Below are positions 1-6,057 of a DNA stretch of 10,389 bases, in pieces (the first letter of the stretch is position 1; each line of letters starts with the position of its first letter). A program made the position numbers and the translations under genes. The notes below the pieces were generated by a model that was not told the DNA's origin, did not search any database, and saw nothing but the letters and a program-made list of their open reading frames with translations. Location: NCBI GenBank assembly GCA_037384885.1, contig JARRNO010000171.1:1-10389 (forward strand), written 5' to 3'. Origin of the DNA: JARRNO01 sp037384885. Lineage in GTDB: Bacteria > Acidobacteriota > UBA4820 > DSQY01.

Positions 1-361
1 TCCCGGGTTACGGATACGCCAAGGCGCCTCATGCTGTCAGACGCCAATGGGGAAAGCTGGTGGATGCTTATCTGGCCCGGAAAGCGGATGGAGGGCGCTG
101 TTGCTCATGGACATCTGGCGAAGCCCGTCGGATCAAGACCTCCAGATGGTGAACTGGTTTCGATACTACGGAAGGAAGTTTTCCGTGGTGCTGACCAAGG
201 CGGACAAAATTGCCAGAGGAAAGCGGATGCAGGCGGCGTGCGCCGTTTCCCGCGCCCTGGAGCTGGGCCCCGAAGACCCTCCCATCCCGTTTTCAGCCGA
301 GAGGGGCGAGGGGTTGGAAAAAGTGAGAAAGTTGATTTACGGCACCTTTGATGCGACCTAG
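1..361 (+). pseudogene. engB: EngB/YihA ribosome-biogenesis GTPase, 3' part, frameshifted
   Basis: This is the C-terminal part of the GTPase that helps assemble the large ribosomal subunit. From base 3 the frame reads PGYGYAKAPHAVRRQWGKL, the G3 motif (DxPGYGYA) and following helix of the EngB family. That frame then loses similarity and ends in a stop at about 144-146. Family similarity resumes in the frame starting at base 89 with ALLLMDIWR, the G4 motif LTKADK (about 191-208) and the usual C-terminal end before TAG at 359-361. Reading would be continuous if one G were added to the GAGGGC run at 91-96, giving KADGGALLLMD. So the sequence lacks one base, either by mutation or by a homopolymer read error. 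The gene's 5' part lies outside the window. It precedes rho by 39 bases in the same direction. The family assignment is firm; whether the gene is dead is not. Confidence 0.87.
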
Positions 362-390
362 AACGACTGGAACAATATGGTGAAAAAGAC

Positions 391-395
391 GAGGG
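391..395 (+). promoter_or_regulatory. Ribosome binding site deciding the rho start
   Basis: GAGGG lies five bases upstream of ATG at 401. The in-frame ATG at 377 has no comparable site, so 401 is preferred. It also gives a Rho N-terminus of normal length. Confidence 0.6.
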
Positions 396-400
396 AACCC

Positions 401-1517
401 ATGACGGATAACATGGACTTGGCCAAGTTGCACGATCTGCCGGCGCAGCAGTTGATGAAACTGGGCAAGGAATTCGACGTTGAGAACGCTTCCAACCTGA
501 AACGCCAGGAACTCATTTTCCAAATCCTGAAATCGCAGGCGGAAGCCAACGGGTACATTTTCGCCGAAGGCGTGCTGGAAATTCTTCCGGACGGATTCGG
601 CTTCCTCAGGGCGCCGGAGTACAACTACCTGCCGGGTCCAGATGATATTTACGTCAGCCCGTCGCAAATCAAAAAGTTCGGCCTGAGAACGGGCGATACG
701 ATCTCGGGCCAGGTGCGGCCCCCCAAAGAAGGCGAAAAGTATTTCGCCCTGATCAAAGTGGACGCCATCAACTTCGAGTCTCCTCAGAAAGTTCGGGACC
801 GCCTCTGGTTCGACAACCTGACGCCGGTCTACCCGAACCGCCGCCTTCGGATGGAAAACAACCGGGAGGCCATGTCCGGACGGGTTCTCGACCTGGTGAC
901 TCCCATCGGCTACGGGCAGCGCGGCCTCATCGTGGCGCCGCCTCGAACCGGTAAGACCATGCTCCTGCAGACCATCGCCCACGCCATCACCGCGAACAAC
1001 CCCGATACTTACCTGATCGTTCTTCTGATCGACGAACGTCCCGAAGAGGTGACGGACATGGAGCGCTCGGTGAAGGGCGAAGTCCAGGCCTCCACCTTCG
1101 ACGAGCCTCCCACCCGGCACGTCCAGGTGGCCGAAATGGTGATGGAAAAGGCCAAGCGGCTCGTAGAGCTTGGGCGCGACGTCGTCATCCTGCTGGATTC
1201 CATCACGCACGGCCCTGGTGGACACGGGCTCCCGGATGGACGACGTCATCTTCGAGGAGTTCAAGGGCACCGGCAACATGGAAATCCACCTGGACCGGAA
1301 ACTGGTGGACAAGCGCGTCTTCCCCGCCATCGACATCAACAAGTCCGGCACGCGGAAGGAAGAGTTGCTCACGAGCGACTTCGAGCTCAACCGCATGTGG
1401 ATTCTCCGCAAGATTCTCAGCCCGCTTTCAACCGTGGAAGCCATGGAGCTCCTCCTCGGAAAGCTGGGAGAATTCGAGAACAACGAGAATTTTCTCAAGG
1501 GGCTTTCCGGCGGCTGA
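401..1517 (+). pseudogene. rho: Transcription termination factor Rho, with internal deletion and frameshift
   Basis: Rho is the hexameric RNA-dependent ATPase that ends transcription. From ATG 401 the protein shows the Rho N-terminal helical domain (about residues 4-43), the RNA-binding cold-shock-like domain (about 55-120, with ILPDGFGFLR and GPDDIYVSPSQI), Walker A APPRTGKT (179-186) and Walker B VVILLDS (D266). After DSIT (codon 1205-1207) the frame leaves the family. The next Rho residues, TALVDTGSRMDD, appear one base out of register from 1209 and run with the R-loop (FKGTGN) and arginine-finger region (KSGTRKEELL) to TGA at 1515-1517. Compared with E. coli Rho, 49 residues are missing, including the RLARAYN and Q-loop segment. 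This equals a deletion of about 146 bases, and restoring it gives about 420 residues, the usual length. As written the frame runs to a stop at 1553-1555, with a nonsense tail of about 115 residues. An intact copy elsewhere or an assembly error are both possible. Confidence 0.93.
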
Positions 1518-1540
1518 GGAGATTGAGTTCGCAAACGCCG

Positions 1541-1575
1541 AAAGGGCGGCCTTGAAAAGGCCGCCCTTTTTCTTT
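1541..1575 (+). terminator. Intrinsic terminator after rho
   Basis: A perfect 11-bp stem, AAAGGGCGGCC at 1541-1551 pairing with GGCCGCCCTTT at 1559-1569, encloses a 7-base loop. A T-rich tract (TTTTTCTTTT, 1567-1576) follows directly. It starts 24 bases after the rho stop and would close an engB-rho transcript. On the minus strand the stem is not followed by a T tract beyond the paired bases, so it is unlikely to end the tRNA transcript efficiently. Confidence 0.9.
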
Positions 1576-1652
1576 TCGCTGTCCCTTGAGACACACTTCC
1601 TCACTGCAAAAGACTGCAGCGCCCCAGCCGTTTTTCATTGGAAAGGTGAGGG

Positions 1653-1730
1653 TGGTGTCCCCAGGGGGATTTGAACCCCCGTCGCCGGCGTGAAAGGCCG
1701 GTGTCCTGGGCCGGGCTAGACGATGGGGAC
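1653..1730 (-). tRNA. tRNA-Glu (anticodon UUC)
   Basis: Read on the minus strand, the acceptor arms GTCCCCA (1724-1730) and TGGGGAC (1657-1663) pair over 7 bp. The anticodon stem CCGGC/GCCGG encloses loop CTTTCAC, giving anticodon TTC. The T arm is GGGGG-TTCAAAT-CCCCC. Discriminator A is at 1656 and an encoded CCA at 1653-1655. The D loop is about two bases longer than in E. coli tRNA-Glu. It lies 9 bases downstream of tRNA-Lys on the same strand, so the two are very likely cotranscribed. Confidence 0.96.
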
Positions 1731-1739
1731 ACACAAACC

Positions 1740-1815
1740 TGGTGGGCCGTACAGGATTCGAACCTGTGACTCTCTGCTTAAAAGGCAGATACTCTACCGA
1801 CTGAGTTAACGGCCC
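1740..1815 (-). tRNA. tRNA-Lys (anticodon UUU)
   Basis: On the minus strand the acceptor arms GGGCCGT (1809-1815) and ACGGCCC (1744-1750) pair over 7 bp. The D stem is ACTC/GAGT. The anticodon stem TCTGC/GCAGA encloses CTTTTAA, giving anticodon TTT. The T arm is ACAGG-TTCGAAT-CCTGT. Discriminator A and an encoded CCA occupy 1740-1743. It is the first gene of the two-tRNA unit, about 10 bases downstream of the predicted transcription start. Confidence 0.97.
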
Positions 1816-1831
1816 TCACAGTCGAAACGAT

Positions 1832-1860
1832 ATTTTAAGCTGGATCGCCTTCAAAGTCAA
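1832..1860 (-). promoter_or_regulatory. Sigma-70-type promoter of the tRNA-Lys/tRNA-Glu unit
   Basis: On the minus strand, TTGACT (1855-1860) is followed after exactly 17 bases by TAAAAT (1832-1837). These match the -35 and -10 consensus at 5 of 6 positions each. The predicted start, near 1825, leaves a leader of about 10 bases before the mature 5' end of tRNA-Lys. Confidence 0.8.
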
Positions 1861-1914
1861 CGCCGGCGGCGCGGGGGAAAACAACCACGTGACGGGCCCC
1901 GGATGTTGGGTTCC

Positions 1915-1943
1915 CTGACAAAAGCGCGGTGCGCTGGTATACT
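1915..1943 (+). promoter_or_regulatory. Sigma-70-type promoter with extended -10 for the membrane-protein operon
   Basis: CTGACA (1915-1920), a 17-base spacer and TATACT (1938-1943) match the consensus at 5 of 6 positions each. A TG at 1935-1936 gives an extended -10 (TGnTATACT). Transcription would start near 1950, about 237 bases before the first good start codon at 2187. It is arranged back-to-back with the tRNA promoter, with 54 bases between the two -35 boxes. Confidence 0.72.
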
Positions 1944-1949
1944 CTATCC

Positions 1950-2186
1950 AGCCCGAAGACAACCTCCGGTAACGCCGCGTTTGCCGCACGGCTTCCGAGC
2001 GCAGGGTATTGCATTCGCGGGCGGCGGCGGGAGGAATTTCCCGCTGCGGGGCGAACCGATAAGGGAAACGTGAGAAAGATCGCTTTTCGGGGTCGTGGTC
2101 CTGGGACCGGTCGAGATGATTAGCGGAAGGGATCCGGAGCGCCCGGTCGCGTCAAGTTGCTTCGGTTGGAGAATGGAGGAACCGTC
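1950..2186 (+). other. Long non-coding leader of the operon, with a hairpin
   Basis: No convincing gene lies between the predicted transcription start and ATG 2187. The short open frames here lack ribosome binding sites and family similarity. The clearest structure is a hairpin of nine pairs (one G-T wobble): 2024-2032 with 2039-2047 around loop GGAATT. It has no T tract after it, so it is not a classic terminator. A weaker GGTC/GACC hairpin sits at 2097-2108. I do not recognise any known riboswitch or small RNA class here. Confidence 0.4.
2175..2180 (+). promoter_or_regulatory. Strong ribosome binding site of the first operon gene
   Basis: GGAGGA is followed by six bases and ATG at 2187. 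It fixes this start over an in-frame upstream start codon at 2157, and the GYF-like domain begins immediately after the chosen Met. Confidence 0.85.
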
Positions 2187-2957
2187 ATGGATTGGTACTA
2201 TGCGGAATCGGGGCAGACCCGCGGCCCCATCACAGAGGAAGACTGGAGCGTTCTTGTGGAGTCCGGGCGTGTCGGTCCGCAAACCATGGTCTGGCACCAG
2301 GGGTTGAAGGATTGGAAGGCCTATGCGGAGGTGACGCCTCCGCCCGATCCCTCTGAAGGCAGCGCGCAACTCGTTGAACGAGTGGCCTGCCGGGAATGCG
2401 GGAAGGTCGTCCCGGCAGACCAGGCGCTTCACTACGGCGAACTGTGGGTTTGCGGTCCCTGCAAGCCCGTCTTTCTTCAAAGGATAAGGGAGGAAGGCCG
2501 CCAGGCCGCCACTGCCTCTGTTCACTACGGCGGCTTCTGGATTCGTTTCGCGGCCAAGCTTCTAGACGGCGTCGTATTGTTTATGATCTATATGGTACTT
2601 TTCGTGGCTGTGAATATCGCCAGCGTCACGCTTTTCAGGGCGATGCCTTCTGGAGGGAATGTCGGTTTTGTGCTCGCGTTTACGGCAGTCGTCTATCTTG
2701 TGGAAATCGGGATACTGGTCAGCTACAGCGCCTTCTTCCTGGGTAAGTTCAGCGCCACACCCGGAAAGATGCTCTGTGGTCTCAAGGTGATCAGGGCCGA
2801 CGGCGGCAAGGTGACCTACATGCGCGGTCTGGCCAGGGGCTTTGGGGAGCTGTTGAGCGGGTTTATTCTCGACATCGGGTATATTATTGCGGCCTTTGAC
2901 GGGGAAAAGCGGGCCCTTCATGACCACCTCTGTTCGACGAGGGTGATTTACAAGTGA
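2187..2957 (+). CDS. GYF_2 (DUF4339)-zinc ribbon-RDD family membrane protein
   Basis: A 256-residue protein in three parts. Residues 1-50 (WYYAESGQTRGPITEEDW ... MVWHQGLKDWKAY) match the GYF_2/DUF4339 pattern, a small putative protein-interaction domain often fused to membrane regions. Residues 68-92 hold C68-x2-C71-x17-C89-x2-C92, a probable zinc ribbon. Residues 115-256 form an RDD domain: GFWIRFAAKLLDG with the Arg and Asp of the family name, hydrophobic stretches at about 127-150 and 160-186, then GKMLCGLKVIRADGGKVTYM and an RALHDHLCSTRVI ending typical of RDD proteins. RDD proteins are integral membrane proteins of mostly unknown function, some linked to transport. The gene opens the operon and its TGA overlaps the next start (GTGA, 2954-2957). 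A role within the MoxR/DUF58 system is inferred from context only. Confidence 0.88.
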   Translation: MDWYYAESGQTRGPITEEDWSVLVESGRVGPQTMVWHQGLKDWKAYAEVTPPPDPSEGSAQLVERVACRECGKVVPADQALHYGELWVCGPCKPVFLQRIREEGRQAATASVHYGGFWIRFAAKLLDGVVLFMIYMVLFVAVNIASVTLFRAMPSGGNVGFVLAFTAVVYLVEIGILVSYSAFFLGKFSATPGKMLCGLKVIRADGGKVTYMRGLARGFGELLSGFILDIGYIIAAFDGEKRALHDHLCSTRVIYK

Positions 2958-3553
2958 CCGCAAACACCTCGGCGCCCAATCAAGTCGTGTGCCCCGTCTG
3001 TGGCAAGAGTTTTTTCGACGAGAGGGCGCCTGCACCAGTGGAGGGGGAACTGGAGTGCCCGGGCTGCACCCGGGAATTCCGCCTGGAGACCTTTCCCGCA
3101 TTTTACCGAGATCCTTTGAACTCAGAGCAAGCCGAATCCCTGCATTCCCGGGACGAGGCCTCCTGTTATTTTCACCCCTCCTCCCGCGCAGCGGCCGTTT
3201 GCGAGGAATGCGGACGTTTCGTCTGCTCGCTCTGCGACATGCCGATCGGGACACGCCACTATTGCCCCTCGTGCCTGGCGGCGGGAACGGGGAACCAGGA
3301 AGAAGAAACGCTGGCGGACCAGCATGTCCTTTACGACAACATCGCAATCTTTATGGCAGTCGCTCCTCTCGTTACCTGTTGGCTGACGCTCATCTCCGCC
3401 CCGGTCACGCTCCTCGCGACCGTGTTCTGGTGGCGGCGGCCCCTGAGCATTGTTCCGAGATCCAAGGGACGCTACGTGACCGCCGCGGGAATCGCACTTG
3501 CCGAACTGGTCGCCTGGGGTTTCTATCTATATGCAGTTTTTCATTTGCGGTGA
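2954..3553 (+). CDS. Double zinc-finger (ribbon plus B-box-like) membrane protein
   Basis: A 199-residue protein starting at GTG within a GTGA overlap with the previous gene. The N-terminus has a zinc ribbon, C13-x2-C16 ... C35-x2-C38. A B-box-like zinc finger follows with spacing C71-x2-H74-x8-C83-x2-C86-x4-C91-x2-C94-x9-C104-x2-C107. Two hydrophobic regions at about 131-160 and 176-197 anchor it in the membrane, and the zinc domains are probably cytoplasmic. The same finger spacing recurs in the protein encoded at 4110-4433, which suggests a duplicated module. Its function is unknown; zinc-dependent protein contact at the membrane is an inference. Confidence 0.82.
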   Translation: MTANTSAPNQVVCPVCGKSFFDERAPAPVEGELECPGCTREFRLETFPAFYRDPLNSEQAESLHSRDEASCYFHPSSRAAAVCEECGRFVCSLCDMPIGTRHYCPSCLAAGTGNQEEETLADQHVLYDNIAIFMAVAPLVTCWLTLISAPVTLLATVFWWRRPLSIVPRSKGRYVTAAGIALAELVAWGFYLYAVFHLR

Positions 3554-3558
3554 GAAAA

Positions 3559-4113
3559 ATGATCGAACCGGGCAGCGAAGGGTATGAACCCTTAACTCCG
3601 AAAACCTCCGGCGTGATTGGGGGAAGGCTCTGGATCGGCGAGGGCCACATCCTCAGCGTGGAGGACCACTTCTTTTTCCAGCGTTACCGGCGTTTTTACT
3701 TCAAGGACATCCAGGCCGTCTGGGTGCAAAACACGCCGGCCGCCGCCTTGTGGGCCATTTTCTGGATCGTCTGCGCCCTTCCGTTTCTCTTTCTTGCGTT
3801 CAGCTTCCCGGGAGGCGCACGGACCATTTCCGGCATCGCGACAGCCTTTTGCCTGGCCATGTTGCTGGTCAACCATCAGCGCGGGCAGTCCTGCTCGGTG
3901 TACATTCAGACCGCCGTCCAAACGCGCAAAATCGCCGCACTGAAAAGGCGGAAGCGGGCGGAAGATGTACTGGAAATTCTGCGTCCATGGATTCAAATGG
4001 CACAGGAGGAGGCAGGAGCCGCCGGGGGTTCTGTCCGATCCGCTCCATCCGCCGGGAAAAGCGCCGCGCGATCCGGAGAGGAGTCCCTGGACGGAGGGAG
4101 CGCCTTCTCATGA
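3559..4113 (+). CDS. Two-TM membrane protein of unknown function
   Basis: A 184-residue protein I do not recognise. Residues 22-57 look like a short beta-rich region (LWIGEGHILSVEDHFFF, then RRFYFKDIQAVWVQ). A hydrophobic hairpin follows at about 62-82 and 89-104, then SCSVYIQTAVQTRKIAALKRR and a charged C-terminal tail that looks disordered (about 150-184). A beta-hairpin and membrane-pair layout with FKDIQAV resembles bacterial PH-like membrane proteins, but this is only a resemblance. ATG 3559 is preferred because GGTGAG at 3549-3554 lies upstream. A GTG at 3550 overlapping the previous stop is the alternative. The stop overlaps the next start in ATGA at 4110-4113. Confidence 0.72.
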   Translation: MIEPGSEGYEPLTPKTSGVIGGRLWIGEGHILSVEDHFFFQRYRRFYFKDIQAVWVQNTPAAALWAIFWIVCALPFLFLAFSFPGGARTISGIATAFCLAMLLVNHQRGQSCSVYIQTAVQTRKIAALKRRKRAEDVLEILRPWIQMAQEEAGAAGGSVRSAPSAGKSAARSGEESLDGGSAFS

Positions 4114-4433
4114 ACGCGGGGAGAGTGCCTCTTGCCAAGCAGCGCTGCCTGAACCACCCGGCCCGCGATGCCGCGGTCAAGTGCCCCGGCTGCGGCAGCT
4201 TCTTCTGCCGTGAATGCACGGTGGAACACGAAGGGCGGTTCCTGTGCGCCGCCTGTGTCGAGAAAAACCATCCTGCAAAAGCGCGCGGGGAGGGGCGCTG
4301 GAAGGCGGTCCTGTTCAAGGGAATGCTCCTTGTTTTTGCGCTCCTTCTGTCCTGTCTCTTCTTTTATTGGGTGGGCGGCGCCGTTATCCAGCTCAGCACG
4401 CCGTCGGCATTCATGGCGGGGGGCTTTCCGTGA
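4110..4433 (+). CDS. Small B-box-like zinc-finger membrane protein
   Basis: A 107-residue protein with one zinc-binding module and one membrane helix. The module spacing is C13-x2-H16-x8-C25-x2-C28-x4-C33-x2-C36-x9-C46-x2-C49, identical at every interval to the second finger of the protein at 2954-3553. A single transmembrane segment lies at about 68-90 and a short tail follows. The start ATG overlaps the upstream stop (ATGA) and the stop overlaps the downstream GTG (GTGA), so translation is probably coupled on both sides. A longer open frame extends upstream but overlaps the previous gene and lacks similarity. The function is unknown. Confidence 0.8.
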   Translation: MNAGRVPLAKQRCLNHPARDAAVKCPGCGSFFCRECTVEHEGRFLCAACVEKNHPAKARGEGRWKAVLFKGMLLVFALLLSCLFFYWVGGAVIQLSTPSAFMAGGFP

Positions 4434-5716
4434 GCCGCTCCGAAGCACTTGACGGCGCCAAGGGGCCGGTGGACCTGCTGGAGGAGGCCTTCGTTTTGTT
4501 GCGGGGCATGCCGTTGGGCATTCTCGGAACGTATTTCATCGGGGCGCTGCCCTTCATGCTGGGGTTGCTCTATTGCTGGGACGACATGAGACGGGGCGCC
4601 TTCGCTTCGGACCACCTTCCGCTCGAAGCCCTTCTCATGGGTATTTTGTTTCTCTGGATGAAGGGCTGGCAGGGAGTGTTCATTGCCGCCGCCATGGAAC
4701 GGTTGAAAGGGGGGGATCCCGGCGGCGTTTCCTTTACCCGGGCGGTTTCCATCTTCGCCGGCCAGGGGGTCGTCCAGGCCACTGGTCTTTTTGTCCTGCC
4801 GGCGGCAGCCTGTCTTCTGGTTCCATTCGGGTGGACTTACGCCTTCTACCAGAGCTTCGCGGCAGTTGGGACAGCGCGCGTACCACTCAGGAAGGGCTTG
4901 GCTCAGGCGCTTCGCCAAGCTGGAATTCGACCGGGACAGAATCACGCCATGCTTGGAATCCTCCTCCTCTTCTCCGGCGCCGTCTTCCTCAATCTCCTGG
5001 CTGCGGCGGTGGTTGCGCCTTGGCTGGTCAGGAGCCTGCTCGGGATTGAAAGTCCCTTCACGCGGGGCGGACTGGCCTTTGAAGTCTCCGCCATGCTGCC
5101 GGCGGTGACGGCGCTCTCCTATCTCTGCCTCGATCCTGTCGTCAAATGCGCCTACGCCCTGCGCTGCTTTTACGGGCTCTCCCGCAGGTCGGGAGACGAC
5201 CTTCGGGTGGGCTTTGCAAAGACAGTCAAAGCAGCCGCCGGCGCGGGGCTTGTCGTGCTCTGCATCGGATTGTCTTCGGCGGCCCCACGGGCGGCGGACG
5301 CTCCTCCCCGTGGAAGAAGCACCACGGCCGGAGGGAAGGCGGTTGTTTCTGCCGGGGAGGACCTTCCCCGCGATCTGAACACATCCATAGACCGCATTCT
5401 CAAAAATCCCGACTATTCATGGCGGTCTTCCGCAGTCCACCGGAAGGAAGCCGGGAGGGGATTTCTCGCCGGCATGTTTCACAGCATCGGCGACGTTCTC
5501 AATCGAGCCTGGCGGGTTTTGGAAAAAGTCATGAAGAGAGTGGACGACTGGCTGAGAAACCTCTTCGGAGGCCGACGGGAATCCTCCCGTAAAGGCGGCC
5601 TTCTGGCAGACTTTTTCTCCGCCAAGGGTCTTCTGATTCTTTTGATTCTTCTGGCGGCGGGCCTTCTGGTTTACCTCGTGCGAAAGGCGGGCCCGACCTG
5701 GCTTCCGACGATGTGA
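4430..5716 (+). CDS. Polytopic membrane protein, N-terminal part of a DUF4129-type protein
   Basis: A 428-residue protein starting at GTG 4430 in a GTGA overlap. It has about six hydrophobic segments in the first 285 residues (about 28-48, 64-84, 105-140, 174-200, 217-236, 266-285). A probably extracytoplasmic stretch (about 286-395) carries DLNTSIDRILKNPDYSWR, a pattern seen in DUF4129-containing membrane proteins. A last helix at about 399-417 is followed by the end of the frame at WLPTM. In related proteins the same chain continues into a cytoplasmic DUF4129 domain; here that domain sits in the next frame, which overlaps by four bases. The frame just upstream of the next start reads KGGPDLASDDV, a plausible lost linker, so a one-base deletion near 5681-5692 may have split one gene into two. 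The function is unknown. Confidence 0.75.
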   Translation: MSRSEALDGAKGPVDLLEEAFVLLRGMPLGILGTYFIGALPFMLGLLYCWDDMRRGAFASDHLPLEALLMGILFLWMKGWQGVFIAAAMERLKGGDPGGVSFTRAVSIFAGQGVVQATGLFVLPAAACLLVPFGWTYAFYQSFAAVGTARVPLRKGLAQALRQAGIRPGQNHAMLGILLLFSGAVFLNLLAAAVVAPWLVRSLLGIESPFTRGGLAFEVSAMLPAVTALSYLCLDPVVKCAYALRCFYGLSRRSGDDLRVGFAKTVKAAAGAGLVVLCIGLSSAAPRAADAPPRGRSTTAGGKAVVSAGEDLPRDLNTSIDRILKNPDYSWRSSAVHRKEAGRGFLAGMFHSIGDVLNRAWRVLEKVMKRVDDWLRNLFGGRRESSRKGGLLADFFSAKGLLILLILLAAGLLVYLVRKAGPTWLPTM

Positions 5717-6057
5717 GCCCCGATCAGCTTCCGGAGGAAGGGTGGCTTTCGCTGGCTGAGGACCTGAAGCGAAAGGGCGAATTGCGCCTGGCCCTTCGGG
5801 CGCTGTTCCTGGCGGGCCTGGCCTATCTGGGGGAGGTGGGCGCTGTCGGAATCGCCAGGTTCAAGTCAAACCGCGAGTACCTGGTGGAACTGGCCAGAAG
5901 GAACCGGGAGCGTCCCGAACTTTCAAGCCTTTTCGGCGACTCCGTTCGGGCGTTTGAAGAGAGTTGGTATGGAAATTATCCCGTGTCGGCGGATTTGTAC
6001 GAAGCGTATGGAAATCGAATCAGGAAGATGAGGCGCCTGGCAAGTGAAACGCTTTAG
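5713..6057 (+). CDS. DUF4129 domain protein, possibly the detached C-terminus of the preceding gene
   Basis: A 114-residue protein that is essentially one DUF4129 domain: LRLALRALFLAGLAYLGEVG (residues 24-43), IARFKSNREYLVEL (47-60) and FEESWYG (81-87). It has no membrane segment and should lie in the cytoplasm. DUF4129 usually forms the cytoplasmic tail of membrane proteins in MoxR/DUF58 gene clusters, just after a final helix like the one that ends the preceding gene. As written, translation would start at GTG 5713 through a GTGA overlap, without a visible ribosome binding site. Either it is a separately translated, coupled subunit, or it is the displaced end of a frameshifted fusion gene. 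The family call is firm and the start is uncertain. Confidence 0.8.
   Translation: MSPDQLPEEGWLSLAEDLKRKGELRLALRALFLAGLAYLGEVGAVGIARFKSNREYLVELARRNRERPELSSLFGDSVRAFEESWYGNYPVSADLYEAYGNRIRKMRRLASETL

Noticed and set aside
377..400. An earlier ATG for rho at 377
   Set aside because: It lacks a good ribosome binding site, whereas ATG 401 has GAGGG at the right distance and gives the usual N-terminus.
293..1594. A 433-codon open frame on the minus strand
   Set aside because: It is antisense to rho and the end of engB, its sequence resembles no family, and such long open frames are common opposite GC-rich genes.
1604..1619. Inverted repeat CTGCA/TGCAG as a terminator of the tRNA unit
   Set aside because: The stem is only five pairs and no T tract follows on the minus strand.
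1929..2123. A 64-codon plus-strand open frame in the leader
   Set aside because: Its start lies inside the predicted promoter, there is no ribosome binding site, and the composition is not protein-like.
1944..2525. A 193-codon minus-strand open frame across the operon leader and first gene
   Set aside because: It overlaps the well-supported GYF/RDD gene and promoter, and has no recognisable domain.
3750..4109. N-terminal extension of the small zinc-finger gene
   Set aside because: It would overlap the preceding membrane gene throughout. The ATG at 4110 sits in an ATGA overlap directly before the finger.
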